This document shows positions 37,524 to 47,507 of a stretch of 64,000 nucleotides of DNA, piece after piece. Position 1 is the first letter of the stretch, and each line of letters begins with the position of its first letter. Source of the DNA: Gammaproteobacteria bacterium (GTDB lineage: Bacteria; Pseudomonadota; Gammaproteobacteria; Burkholderiales; Gallionellaceae); contig JAHIZO010000007.1 of the NCBI GenBank assembly GCA_018814405.1, positions 186,001 to 250,000 of the forward strand, written 5' to 3'. Below the pieces are notes generated by a model, which saw only the letters and a list, made by a program, of their open reading frames with translations, was not told where the DNA came from and searched no databases. The translations under genes and the position numbers were made by a program.

Positions 37524-38822
37524 ATGCGATTAATACTTGAAAATGTACGTGGCTTTGGTGCTCGTACAGAGGTTCCGATTAAGCCTCTTACTGTACTTAT
37601 TGGTGAAAATAGTACGGGAAAATCAACTGTACTCTCTATGCTCAATGCTGCGCTTCAGCCCAATTTTCCCTTTGGGGAAAACCCATTTAACAGCGCTCCG
37701 TTTGATATGGGTACTTTTGACACTATCGCAACCTACAAGGGAGGGAAGTTTGGTCGAGCCTCTACATTTACATTAGGAATAATGTCTACTGTGGGCGGAG
37801 AAGAAAGTGGCATTGAAACCACTTACACTAATGATTATGGAACGCCAGCAATTCTTGCTTCTGAGTGGACCTCACAGAACGCAACGCTAAAACTGGAGCG
37901 AAAGGAAGCATCTGGAAATTACACTCTTCATATTTCTACAAAAGCTAAAGATGGAAAAAGAAAAGAGTTCGATTTTGAGGTGGATCTACGAAATATTCGG
38001 CGAGATCGAAATAAGGATTTACGCACAGCATTGCTCACTGAAATCTTTTCACAAGGAAAGAGTAAAACTAGCACCCCTGAGGACTTTGAAGCCTTATTTG
38101 ATACGCTTTTTGAAGCGTCGTCGATTATTATGCGCCAGTCAGCCAGCGTTGTTGCCTTGGCACCATTAAGAACAAAACCAAGAAGAACCTATGATGAAAC
38201 AAAAGACGACTTTAAGCCTGAGGGCGATCATATTCCGCTACTGCTTTCTAGATTGTCGAGCGGCGGAAAATTAGACAATGAAAAAGTTGCCGCTTCATTA
38301 AATAGCTTCGGTATCACGTCACACTTATTCGACTCAATAAAAATCAAACGACTCGGAAAACGACCTAGTGACCCATTTCAAGTTCGAATTAAAGCGTCAG
38401 GCCCAGACGTCAATTTAACTGATGTTGGGTATGGTGTAAGTCAAGCTTTGCCTATTATCGTCGACTCAATCATGGCAAAAAAAGGACAAACTTTGCTGAT
38501 TCAGCAGCCTGAGGTGCATTTGCATCCTCGTGCGCAAGCTTCACTTGGAACGTTTTTTTCTACACTTGTAGCAGTTGAACACAAGAAGTTCGTGATCGAA
38601 ACACACAGCGATTATTTAGTAGATCGAATTAGGCAAGAGATTGCAAAAAAAACAATAAAGCACAGCGACGTAAGCCTGCTGTATTTTGAGCGCAAGGGAA
38701 CCGATTTGCACCTATCCCCCATTACCCTCGATTCAACCGGAAACATTCTGAATCCACCAGATGGATATAGAGACTTTTTCCTAGAGGAAGAAATGAACCA
38801 TTTGCTAAGAGGGGCCGATTAA
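37524..38822 (+). CDS. OLD/RloA-type AAA (ABC-like) ATPase, first gene of a two-gene cassette
   Basis: 432 aa, SMC/OLD-like fold (AAA_15/AAA_21 or DUF3696 type) with no TOPRIM domain. It opens MRLILENVRGFGARTEVPIK. Walker A is GENSTGKST at 27-35, the ABC-signature-like DVGYGVSQALP is at 300-310, Walker B LLIQQPEVHLHPRA is at 324-337 and the H-loop is ETHSDYLVDR at 359-368. The Walker B has Gln-Gln where relatives carry Glu-Glu or Glu-Gln. The stop is directly followed by the ATG of the PIN gene (TAAATG). Codon use is AT-richer than in neighbouring genes, pointing to transfer. Such ATPases pair with nucleases in anti-phage systems (RloAB/AbiL, Septu, PARIS); that role is inferred here. Confidence 0.85.
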   Translation: MRLILENVRGFGARTEVPIKPLTVLIGENSTGKSTVLSMLNAALQPNFPFGENPFNSAPFDMGTFDTIATYKGGKFGRASTFTLGIMSTVGGEESGIETTYTNDYGTPAILASEWTSQNATLKLERKEASGNYTLHISTKAKDGKRKEFDFEVDLRNIRRDRNKDLRTALLTEIFSQGKSKTSTPEDFEALFDTLFEASSIIMRQSASVVALAPLRTKPRRTYDETKDDFKPEGDHIPLLLSRLSSGGKLDNEKVAASLNSFGITSHLFDSIKIKRLGKRPSDPFQVRIKASGPDVNLTDVGYGVSQALPIIVDSIMAKKGQTLLIQQPEVHLHPRAQASLGTFFSTLVAVEHKKFVIETHSDYLVDRIRQEIAKKTIKHSDVSLLYFERKGTDLHLSPITLDSTGNILNPPDGYRDFFLEEEMNHLLRGAD

Positions 38823-39257
38823 ATGCCGACTATTGTTGATGCAAATTGCTGTTCAAAAACCTTTTCATCACCTCCTAATCCAGAGTTCATGCCAATTGTA
38901 AAAGCAATTTTTAGCGGTAAAGTAACGCTAGCTTGTGGCGGAAGGTTGCAGCGCGAATATGCGCTGATCAAAGATGCACGCAGTGCACTTGTTAAGCTTG
39001 AGCAAGCAGGTCGCCTAATATTGCTTAACAAAGATAAGGTTGATTTTCTTGAGAAGGAACTGATTGCCAAAAATGCCTGTGTTTCGGACGACCAGCATGT
39101 AATTGCTATAGCTCAACTATCGGGAGCTAGGCTCCTGTGTAGCCACGATCATGCGTTGCACACTGATTTTCAGAACAAGTCGTTAGTTGATCAACCGCGC
39201 GGGAAAATCTATCAGCATGCAGGCCATGCAAGCCTAATTAAAGCATTGGGCCTATAG
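38823..39257 (+). CDS. PIN-domain-like nuclease, partner of the ATPase
   Basis: 144 aa. The acidic residues are spaced as in VapC-type PIN nucleases: D6 (TIVDANCC), E45 (LQREYALI), D89/D90 (VSDDQHVIAIA) and D109 (LLCSHDHALHTDF), with D115 also available. The C-terminal IYQHAGHASLIKAL is not part of the classical VapC pattern. It starts with no gap after the ATPase stop, so the two are almost certainly co-translated, and no VapB-like antitoxin is adjacent. Inference: the ATPase senses a trigger or restrains the nuclease, and the PIN protein cuts RNA. Family membership is read from motifs only. Confidence 0.7.
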   Translation: MPTIVDANCCSKTFSSPPNPEFMPIVKAIFSGKVTLACGGRLQREYALIKDARSALVKLEQAGRLILLNKDKVDFLEKELIAKNACVSDDQHVIAIAQLSGARLLCSHDHALHTDFQNKSLVDQPRGKIYQHAGHASLIKALGL

Positions 39258-39478
39258 CATCATTCTGATGGCGCTTCTCAATGTTCATATCTGTTTTGAG
39301 AAACAAGCAGGCCAATACTCACGCATGGCAACACGCCTTATAACGTGCTGGAATTGAGGAGTAGCTAAAGGGGTCAGCATCGCAATTGTTTTCAGCAACG
39401 ACCGCTATGGGTTAGAAGCAGCCCTTGAGACTCACCGCCAATCGCTTGAGAAATCGCTGTTCGCTTTAAGTCAAAACC
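39258..39478. other. Intergenic remnant between PIN gene and first structured repeat
   Basis: About 220 bases with no supported gene. A hairpin TTCTCAA (39276-39282) / TTGAGAA (39297-39303) lies 20 bases after the PIN stop and may be a weak terminator. Later bases (GACCGCTATGGG, about 39402) look like fragments commonly left by decayed elements, but I cannot assign them. Confidence 0.35.
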
Positions 39479-39690
39479 GTCGGGGGTTGCCCGACAGCAA
39501 GTTACTTTCTTTTGCTTCGCCAAAAGAAAGTAACCAAAGAAAAGGCGACCCTGGTTTGCCGCCCACTACGTGGGTTCCCTGCGTTGCTCGGCAAGTCAGG
39601 CGTCTGCGGAACTCGCGCTACGCGCTCAGACAGTCCTCGCCGACATCCCCTGACTTACCTGCGCTACTCGGCGGCGCTCAAGGGAAATTA
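39479..39690 (+). repeat. Structured dispersed repeat, copy A
   Basis: About 210 bases. In order: hairpin GTCGGG/CCCGAC (39479-39495); a perfect 14-bp hairpin (39501-39514 with 39521-39534) with loop CTTCGC; CCCAC-TAC-GTGGG (39562-39574); and a long-range stem AAGTCAGG (39593-39600) / CCTGACTT (39649-39656) enclosing GCGC-TAC-GCGC (39615-39625). It ends with GCGCTACTCGGCGGCGC. Copies B (minus, next to it) and C (54732-54936) share the order. An open frame through it (about 112 codons) is not maintained in copy B, so I do not call a protein. Confidence 0.8.
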
Positions 39691-39719
39691 AAATCAACAG
39701 CGGTTTTGTGTGCGCTTTG

Positions 39720-39795
39720 CGCAGGCTTCTTTTTTGGTTTGGTGAGGCGGGCAATGCCCGCCTCGCTGGTTTGGGTTTTAGGTTTTTTGGTTTTG
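39720..39795. repeat. Central hairpin between the convergent repeat copies A and B
   Basis: GAGGCGGGC (39743-39751) pairs with GCCCGCCTC (39755-39763) over a 3-base loop, flanked by T/G-rich tracts on both sides (TTCTTTTTTGG; GGTTTTTTGGTTTTG). A weaker version of the same hairpin follows copy C (about 54992-55013). It could terminate transcription from either side. Confidence 0.6.
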
Positions 39796-39799
39796 ACTT

Positions 39800-40025
39800 T
39801 TCCTCCCCTGTGCGCCGCCGAGTAGCGCAGGACGGACGGGGGAAGTCCGACGAATATGTTTGAGCACGTGGCCGCGTAGCGGATCGTGCGAGTTTATGAG
39901 GAGGCCCGTCCGTTCGAGCAACGCAGGGTACCCCGAAGGGGCGGGAAGCTGGGGGCGCCTTCTTTTTGGTTACTTTTTCTTGGCGAAGCAAGAAAAAGTG
40001 ACTAGCTGTCGGGCTACCCCCGACG
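39800..40025 (-). repeat. Structured dispersed repeat, copy B (inverted relative to copy A)
   Basis: Reading the minus strand from 40025: hairpin GTCGGG/CCCGAC (40008-40024), the long hairpin (39969-39982 with 39989-40002, loop again CTTCGC in the sense orientation), CCCC-TTC-GGGG, and the enclosing stem ACGGACGGG/CCCGTCCGT (39832-39840 with 39905-39913) around CCGC-TAC-GCGG. It ends GCGCTACTCGGCGGCGC like copies A and C. The stem sequences differ from copy A but pairing is kept. Confidence 0.75.
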
Positions 40026-40218
40026 GTGTTGATTTTGAATTTGATTTCAAAACCAGCGGGCTTCGCCCATCTCCTTCGACCTTGCTCAGGACAGGCTTCG
40101 ATACGGCTGCGCCTAATCAGGACGAACGGCCTTAGTTCCTCTAGGTGCATAAGTTCACTAACAACCAGCCCGTCCCCCCAATGCTATAATCCGCGCCTCT
40201 TTTGAAGGCGTCCCCGCA
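40026..40218. other. Intergenic tail before argS with REP-like motif and -10 box
   Basis: Contains CTTGCTCAGGACAGGCTTCG and ATCAGGACGAACGG (about 40070-40131), which resemble the CTCAGG...GACGAACGG palindrome family found scattered in betaproteobacterial genomes. Next comes a TATAAT at 40185-40190, about 29 bases before the argS ATG, with no clear -35. No gene is supported. Confidence 0.45.
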
Positions 40219-41895
40219 ATGTCCGTAGTCCTGAATTTCAGATCCCATCTTTCCGAATTGTTCGCGCAGGCTTTGCGCGAGGTGTCGCCGGAGTCGGCAG
40301 ACATGTCTATTCTCATCGAGCGTCCCAAGCAGTCGGCGCATGGCGATTACGCCTGCAATCTGGCGATGCAACTGGCCAAGCCTTTGCGCAAGTCGCCGCG
40401 CGACATCGCCAATGCGCTGATCGCGGCATTGCCGAAGACCGACTTCATCGACAAGGTGGAGATCGCCGGTGCGGGTTTCATCAATGTGTTCCTGACTACG
40501 ACGGCCAAGCAGGCGGTGGTGAACAGCGTGCTGACGGCGGGTGCGGGCTATGGTCATGTGCATGTCGGGCAGGGGCGCAAGGTAGGGGTGGAGTTCGTGT
40601 CGGCCAATCCGACCGGGCCGCTGCACGTGGGTCATGGCCGCGGTGCGGCGGTGGGCGATTGCCTGTGCAATGTGCTGCACGCGGCGGGCTGGGATGTGAC
40701 GCGCGAGTTCTATTACAACGATGCGGGCGCGCAGATCGATAATTTGAAGTTGTCGGTGCAACTGCGTTGCAAGGGCATCACGCCGGAAGACCCGTCATGG
40801 CCCGAGTCGGGCTATCGCGGTGACTACATCCAGGATGTGGCGGATGCCTATATGGCGAAAGAGACCGTCGAGGCGGACGATCAGCACATCACCGGCAAGG
40901 GCGATGCGGACGATGCGGAAGCCATCCGTCACTTTGCAGTGGCCTATCTGCGCCGTGAACAGGACTTGGACTTGCGCGCGTTCAAGGTGGAGTTCGATGT
41001 GTTCTCGCTGGAGTCCGCGCTGTATACCGAGGGCAAGGTGGATGCTGCGGTGCAGAAGCTGATCGCCAGCGGCCATACTTACGAACAGGACGATGCGCTG
41101 TGGTTGCGCACCACCGAATTCGGCGACGACAAAGACCGCGTGATGCGCAAGAGCGACGGCGGCTATACCTATTTCGTGCCGGATGTGGCCTACCATCTGG
41201 AAAAATGGGAACGCGGTTTCGTGCGCGTCATCAACGAGCAGGGTTCTGATCACCATTCCACGATCACGAGGGTGCGAGCCGGCTTGCAGGCGCTGGGCGC
41301 GGGTATCCCGCAGGGCTGGCCGGACTATGTGCTGCACCAGATGGTGACCGTGCTGAAGAACGGCGAAGAGGTGAAGATCTCCAAGCGTGCGGGAAGTTAT
41401 GTGACCCTGCGCGACCTGATCGACGAAGTGGGTTGTGATGCGACGCGTTATTTCCTTGCGGCACGCTCACCCGATTCGCAGCTGGTGTTCGATATCGATC
41501 TGGCAAAATCGCAGAGCAACGATAATCCGGTGTATTACATCCAATACGCCCATGCCCGCATCAGTACGGTGCTGGCGCAGTGGGGCGGCGACAGACAATC
41601 TCTGCACACGGTCGATCTGACTGTGTTGGACAGCGACTACGAGCAGGTGCTGTTGCAGAAGATGATCGATTTCCCCACGGTGATCGAGACGGCAGCTAAC
41701 GATCTCGCACCACACCAGATCGCTGTCTACCTGAAGGACTTTGCGGCTGATTTTCACAGCTATTACAATGCGTCGCGCTTCCTGGTCGACGACGAACAGG
41801 TCAAGCTGGCGCGGCTGGCATTAATCGCAGCGATCGCACAGGTGATCCGGAACGGATTGTCGCTACTCGGTGTAACAGCGCCCGAGCAAATGTAA
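40219..41895 (+). CDS. argS: Arginyl-tRNA synthetase
   Basis: 558-residue class I aminoacyl-tRNA synthetase. It has the N-terminal Add1 tRNA-binding domain (about 1-110), the HIGH-type motif in [26 protein letters not shown] as the KMSKS-like loop, and the DALR anticodon-binding domain at the C-terminus ([20 protein letters not shown]). It charges tRNA-Arg. Its own -10 box precedes it; the next gene starts 18 bases after its stop. Confidence 0.96.
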   Translation: MSVVLNFRSHLSELFAQALREVSPESADMSILIERPKQSAHGDYACNLAMQLAKPLRKSPRDIANALIAALPKTDFIDKVEIAGAGFINVFLTTTAKQAVVNSVLTAGAGYGHVHVGQGRKVGVEFVSANPTGPLHVGHGRGAAVGDCLCNVLHAAGWDVTREFYYNDAGAQIDNLKLSVQLRCKGITPEDPSWPESGYRGDYIQDVADAYMAKETVEADDQHITGKGDADDAEAIRHFAVAYLRREQDLDLRAFKVEFDVFSLESALYTEGKVDAAVQKLIASGHTYEQDDALWLRTTEFGDDKDRVMRKSDGGYTYFVPDVAYHLEKWERGFVRVINEQGSDHHSTITRVRAGLQALGAGIPQGWPDYVLHQMVTVLKNGEEVKISKRAGSYVTLRDLIDEVGCDATRYFLAARSPDSQLVFDIDLAKSQSNDNPVYYIQYAHARISTVLAQWGGDRQSLHTVDLTVLDSDYEQVLLQKMIDFPTVIETAANDLAPHQIAVYLKDFAADFHSYYNASRFLVDDEQVKLARLALIAAIAQVIRNGLSLLGVTAPEQM

Positions 41896-41913
41896 TCTCA
41901 ATAAAGGAACAAC

Positions 41914-42474
41914 ATGGCCTCAGCAGGCGGATCACAAAAATCCAAGGCGCTCGCATCGCTGATCATCGGTATGGTGATCGGTGTTTCCATCGCGGGTATC
42001 GTCGCTTGGTACTTGGTCAAAAAGAATCCGACCACCTTCAATCAGCCGTCGGTAGCGCGCGAAATGCCGAAGCCGGTGCCACAGATCGTGGTCCCGCAAC
42101 CGCCATCAAGCGAGCCAGCCACGCCGGCACAACCACAGTTCGAGTTCTACAAGGTATTGCCGGACAAGTCCGAAGGGGCGTCTGCCTCAACAAAACCGGC
42201 AGCGGTTGCCAAGCCGCAGCCCAAGCCGCCGGTGGATAGCACGCCCTATCTGGTGCAGGCTGGTTCTTTCCAGAACGTGGATGATGCGGAGAAGCTCAAG
42301 GCGCGTCTGGCGCTGGGCGGGTTCGAGGCCAGCATCGTCAGCGTCAATCTCCCTGAAAAGGGTTTGTGGCATCGCGTTCGGCTCGGACCTTTTGCGGGCC
42401 TGGCTGCAGCGAACACCGCCATCGCCAGTTTGAAAACCAGCGGCATCACTGCGACCGCGGTGCGTGCCCAATAA
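41914..42474 (+). CDS. SPOR-domain membrane protein (FtsN/DedD-like)
   Basis: 186 aa. A short cytoplasmic tail is followed by one membrane helix (about 13-35, LASLIIGMVIGVSIAGIVAWYL), a Pro-rich periplasmic linker (about 45-105) and a C-terminal SPOR domain (YLVQAGSFQNVDDAEKLKAR...WHRVRLGPFAG). SPOR domains bind denuded septal peptidoglycan, so a role in cell division is likely. There is no evidence for an enzymatic domain. AAAGGAAC precedes the ATG. Confidence 0.85.
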   Translation: MASAGGSQKSKALASLIIGMVIGVSIAGIVAWYLVKKNPTTFNQPSVAREMPKPVPQIVVPQPPSSEPATPAQPQFEFYKVLPDKSEGASASTKPAAVAKPQPKPPVDSTPYLVQAGSFQNVDDAEKLKARLALGGFEASIVSVNLPEKGLWHRVRLGPFAGLAAANTAIASLKTSGITATAVRAQ

Positions 42475-42489
42475 CCACAGGAGTAGCAG

Positions 42490-43116
42490 ATGACTCTCAT
42501 GCGTAAACTGATCGTTGTTCTATTTATGTTGTGTGCGATGCAAGTCCAGGCCGAGGTGATGGCCGGCCGCGACTACAAGGAGCTGAAACCGGCACAGCCG
42601 ATCAGCAGCGGCAGCAAAGTGGAAGTGCTGGAATTCTTCTTCTACGGTTGTTCGCATTGTTTCCATCTGCATGGCCCGCTCAGCAACTGGGAAAAGACCA
42701 TGCCCAAGGATGTCGACCTGCAGTATGTGCCGGTCATCTTCCGCGATTCCTGGGAGCCGATGGCGCGCACTTTCTATGCGTTGGAAGCCATGGGCGAGCG
42801 TGAGCACCTGCATAACGATCTGTTCGAAGCATGGAACGTATTCGGTACCGACTTGAGCGATCAGGCAAAGATATCGGAATTCGTCGCCAAGCGCGGTGTG
42901 GATCGCAGCAAGTTCGATGCGGCCTATAACTCGTTCACCCTCGCCGGCAAAGTCGCGCGCAGCAACCAGCTGGTGCGCAGCTACGGTGTGCGCGGTACGC
43001 CCACCATCGCCGTGGACGGCAAATACATCATCACCGGGCTTGAGCCGGCAGAAACCATCCGCGTATTGAACGAAGTCATCAAGATCGCCCGCAAGGAACG
43101 CAGCAAACAAAGATGA
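42490..43116 (+). CDS. dsbA: Periplasmic thiol:disulfide interchange protein DsbA
   Basis: 208-residue thioredoxin-fold oxidase. The signal peptide ends near residue 21 (AMQVQA|EVM). The active site is CSHC at 54-57 (EFFFYGCSHCFHL) rather than the usual CPHC, and the cis-Pro loop is RGTPTIAV. It introduces disulfides into exported proteins; cytochrome c maturation also depends on such systems. A second ATG lies three codons in. It overlaps the SDR gene by 4 bp. Confidence 0.9.
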   Translation: MTLMRKLIVVLFMLCAMQVQAEVMAGRDYKELKPAQPISSGSKVEVLEFFFYGCSHCFHLHGPLSNWEKTMPKDVDLQYVPVIFRDSWEPMARTFYALEAMGEREHLHNDLFEAWNVFGTDLSDQAKISEFVAKRGVDRSKFDAAYNSFTLAGKVARSNQLVRSYGVRGTPTIAVDGKYIITGLEPAETIRVLNEVIKIARKERSKQR

Positions 43117-43871
43117 AGGTCGTCATTTCTGGCGCGTCGAGCGGCATCGGTCTTGCCCTCGCGCGCCATTATCTTGAGCGCGGCGCGACCGTCGCCGCCT
43201 TCGCCCGTCGCGGCGAGCTGTTGCAGCAACTCTCCTCGCAATTCCCCGATAAGGTCTTTCCCTACACGCTGGATGTGCGCGAAGCCGCCGCCATCAGCGC
43301 GGCAGCACACGATTTCATGGCGCGCATCGGCGTGCCGGACATTGTCATCGCCAATGCGGGCGTGAGCATCGGCACGCTGACCCGCCACGCCGAGGACAGC
43401 GATGTGTTCCGTGATGTGATGGAGATCAACGTGCTGGGCGCAATGCAGACCTTCCAGCCCTTCATCGACAAGATGCGTGAAGCCGGCAGTGGCAGGCTGG
43501 TCGGCATCGCAAGCGTGGCAGGTTTTCGCGGCTTGCCCGGTGCGGGTGCCTATTCCGCTTCCAAGGCCGCATTGATCTCCTACATGGAAAGCCTGCGGCT
43601 GGAGATGCGTGGCAGCGGCGTCAAAGTAGTGACTATCTGCCCCGGCTACATCCGTACGCCGATGACCGACGTCAACACATACCCCATGCCGTTCATGCTG
43701 GAAGTGGGCGATGCTGCAAGCCGCTTCGCGCGAGTGATAGAACGCGGCTGCTCGTTCAAGGTGGTGCCCTGGCAGATGGGTTTGGTCGGGCGCGTTATGA
43801 AGCTGTTGCCGAACTGGCTATATGACCTGTTGTTCGCCAAAGCGCCGCACAAATCGCGCGCCAAGAGTTGA
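43113..43871 (+). CDS. Short-chain dehydrogenase/reductase
   Basis: 252-residue classical SDR. The cofactor motif is SGASSGIGLALARHYLERG, then NAG in IVIANAGVSIG and the catalytic Ser-Tyr-Lys in SVAGFRGLPGAGAYSASKAAL. The Arg-containing tail of the nucleotide fold (FARRGEL) suggests NADPH. The substrate is unknown. Its stop shares one base with the following methyltransferase gene (TGATG), and dsbA overlaps its start. Confidence 0.85.
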   Translation: MKVVISGASSGIGLALARHYLERGATVAAFARRGELLQQLSSQFPDKVFPYTLDVREAAAISAAAHDFMARIGVPDIVIANAGVSIGTLTRHAEDSDVFRDVMEINVLGAMQTFQPFIDKMREAGSGRLVGIASVAGFRGLPGAGAYSASKAALISYMESLRLEMRGSGVKVVTICPGYIRTPMTDVNTYPMPFMLEVGDAASRFARVIERGCSFKVVPWQMGLVGRVMKLLPNWLYDLLFAKAPHKSRAKS

Positions 43872-44596
43872 TGGCGATCTACAAACGATTCATCAAAGGT
43901 GGCGTCCCCGAATACTTGGCTCATCATTATTGGTGGGCCTATCTGTGGGACAAGAGCATCTGGTTCTTCGACCATCAGCCCATCATCAACGCCATCCTGT
44001 TCGGCCAATACGACAAGCTGTTGCACAAGACCTTGCGCCAAGTCGATGCGCGCTCGGGTGCGCGCCTGCTGCAACTGACCTGTGTATACGGCAAGCTCAC
44101 GCCCTCACTGTTCCGCAACGCCGATAACGAAGTGCATCTGTGCGACGTGGCGACCGGACAACTCGAACTGGCGCGCGGCAAGACGCAGGACATCGCACAC
44201 CGCATCCATCTGTCGCGCATGAACGCGGAGACGCTCGCTTATGCCAACGACGCCTTCGATCAACTGATCCTGTTCTTCCTGTTCCATGAGTTGCCGACTG
44301 AGGCGCGGCAGAACGTGTATGACGAGATGGCGCGCGTGCTGAAACCGGGCGGTTCGGTGCTGGTGACGGAATATGCGGCGACGCCGCATCATCATCCGCT
44401 GTATCGTTTTCCGCTGACGCGCTGGATATTGGGAACACTGGAGCCGTTCCTGCCGGGATTCTGGCAGGAAGACGTGACGGCGAAACTGGAAGAGGCGCTG
44501 CGCAAGCAGGGCAAGCACCTTGCAGGAGAGCCGCACGTGGAATATTGCTTTGGCGGCTTTTACCGGGTGATGCGTTACAACGTGGCGGCCGATTAG
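43871..44596 (+). CDS. rquA: Probable rhodoquinone biosynthesis protein RquA
   Basis: 241-residue class I methyltransferase-fold protein. It begins [25 protein letters not shown], followed by [14 protein letters not shown] in place of a normal SAM glycine motif, and [19 protein letters not shown], the features I associate with RquA. RquA replaces a methoxy group of ubiquinone with an amino group from SAM, making rhodoquinone for fumarate respiration or reverse electron flow. A generic UbiE-type annotation is the alternative. A TTG one codon upstream is also possible. It ends convergent with gatB, overlapping by 4 bp. Confidence 0.7.
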   Translation: MAIYKRFIKGGVPEYLAHHYWWAYLWDKSIWFFDHQPIINAILFGQYDKLLHKTLRQVDARSGARLLQLTCVYGKLTPSLFRNADNEVHLCDVATGQLELARGKTQDIAHRIHLSRMNAETLAYANDAFDQLILFFLFHELPTEARQNVYDEMARVLKPGGSVLVTEYAATPHHHPLYRFPLTRWILGTLEPFLPGFWQEDVTAKLEEALRKQGKHLAGEPHVEYCFGGFYRVMRYNVAAD

Positions 44597-46044
44597 CCTG
44601 CCAGCTTCGCTTTCAGTATCTCGTTGAGTTGCGCCGGGTTGGCCTGGCCCTTGCTGGCTTTCATGGCCTGACCGACGAAGAAGCCGAACAGCTTGTCCTT
44701 GCCGCTGCGGTATTCGGTCACCTTGTCGGCATTCGCCGCCATGATCTCGTCCACGATCTTCTCAATCGCGCCCGCATCAGACACTTGCTTCAGACCTTTC
44801 GCTTCGATGATGGCATCCACTTCGCCACCGTCCGCCCACATGGTGCGGAACACTTCCTTGGCGCCAGAGTTGGAGATCGTACCGTCCACGATGCGAGCCA
44901 GCATGCTGCCCAGCTGCTGTGCGCTGATCGGGCACTGCGTCATGTCGAGTCCGTCGCGGTTCAGTTGCGCGTTCAGTTCGCCCATGATCCAGTTGGCGCA
45001 GATCTTGGCATCCTTGGGCACGGCAGCCAGCACGGTTTCGAAGAAGTCGGCCATCTCGCGTGATGCGGTGAGGATGCTGGCATCGTAGGCTGAAAGGCCG
45101 AGCTCGTTCACATAGCGCGCTTGTTTGGTCTGCGGCAATTCCGGCAGCGTGGCGCGCATCTGTTCGATCCACTCGGGTGATATCTCCAGCGGCAACAGAT
45201 CGGGGTCGGGGAAGTAGCGATAGTCGTGCGCGTCTTCCTTGCTGCGCATGGCGCGTGTTTCGCCGGTGTCCGGATTGAACAGGATGGTGGCTTGTTGCAC
45301 TTTGCCGCCGTTCTCGATGGTGTCGACCTGCCACTGCACTTCGTAGTCGATGGCTTGTTGCATGAACTTGAATGAGTTCAGGTTCTTGATCTCGCGGCGT
45401 GTGCCCAGTGGTTCGCCGGGTTTGCGCACCGACACGTTCACGTCGCAGCGGAACGAACCTTCTTGCATGTTGCCGTCACAGATACCGATCCAGCGCACCA
45501 GTGTGTGCAGTGCCTTGGCATAGGCCACCGCCTCGGCGGCGGAACACATGTCCGGCTCCGACACGATCTCCAGCAGTGGCGTACCGGCGCGGTTCAGGTC
45601 GATGCCCGTCATGCCGTGGAAGTCGCCGTGTAGCGACTTGCCCGCGTCTTCTTCAAGGTGGGCGCGCGTGATGCGCACGGTCTTCTCGTAAGGCTTGGCA
45701 TTGCCGGACAGCGGCGCGACCTGGATGGTCAGCGCGCCTTGGCCGACTACCGGCAGCTCGAATTGGCTGATCTGGTAGCCCTTGGGCAGGTCGGGGTAGA
45801 AGTAGTTCTTGCGCGCGAATACCGAGCGCGGCGCGATGTGCGAACCGGTGGCGAGACCGAACTTGATGGCGCGTTCCACTGCGCCTTTGTTCAGCACCGG
45901 GAGTACACCCGGCAAGGCCAAGCTCACGGCGTCGGCCTGTGTGTTCGGCTCGGCGCCGAACTCGGTCGACGCGCCGCAGAAGATCTTTGAGTTGGTGGAA
46001 AGTTGCGCATGCACTTCCAGACCGATGACGATTTCCCAGCTCAT
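44593..46044 (-). CDS. gatB: Asp-tRNA(Asn)/Glu-tRNA(Gln) amidotransferase subunit B
   Basis: 483-residue GatB. It phosphorylates and amidates Glu-tRNA(Gln) and/or Asp-tRNA(Asn) with ammonia channelled from GatA. The opening [21 protein letters not shown] is diagnostic, as is [22 protein letters not shown]. The cradle and YqeY tRNA-binding C-terminal domains follow ([25 protein letters not shown]). It lies two bases after gatA and is last in gatCAB. Confidence 0.96.
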   Translation of the reverse strand: MSWEIVIGLEVHAQLSTNSKIFCGASTEFGAEPNTQADAVSLALPGVLPVLNKGAVERAIKFGLATGSHIAPRSVFARKNYFYPDLPKGYQISQFELPVVGQGALTIQVAPLSGNAKPYEKTVRITRAHLEEDAGKSLHGDFHGMTGIDLNRAGTPLLEIVSEPDMCSAAEAVAYAKALHTLVRWIGICDGNMQEGSFRCDVNVSVRKPGEPLGTRREIKNLNSFKFMQQAIDYEVQWQVDTIENGGKVQQATILFNPDTGETRAMRSKEDAHDYRYFPDPDLLPLEISPEWIEQMRATLPELPQTKQARYVNELGLSAYDASILTASREMADFFETVLAAVPKDAKICANWIMGELNAQLNRDGLDMTQCPISAQQLGSMLARIVDGTISNSGAKEVFRTMWADGGEVDAIIEAKGLKQVSDAGAIEKIVDEIMAANADKVTEYRSGKDKLFGFFVGQAMKASKGQANPAQLNEILKAKLAG

Positions 46045-46046
46045 GT

Positions 46047-47501
<1,455 letters not shown>

Positions 47502-47507
47502 GCTGGA

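Noticed and set aside
38823-39257. Classical VapBC toxin-antitoxin
   Set aside because: The PIN-like gene is coupled to a 432-aa ATPase rather than a small DNA-binding antitoxin, and no VapB-like frame lies on either side.
39487-39825. 112-codon open frame through repeat copy A, a similar frame at 54740-55006 in copy C, and a 174-codon minus-strand frame at 39626-40150 across copy B
   Set aside because: The translations of A and C are alike only because the DNA is repeated. Copy B shifts frame, while base pairing is kept in all three. I treat the element as structured non-coding DNA or RNA.
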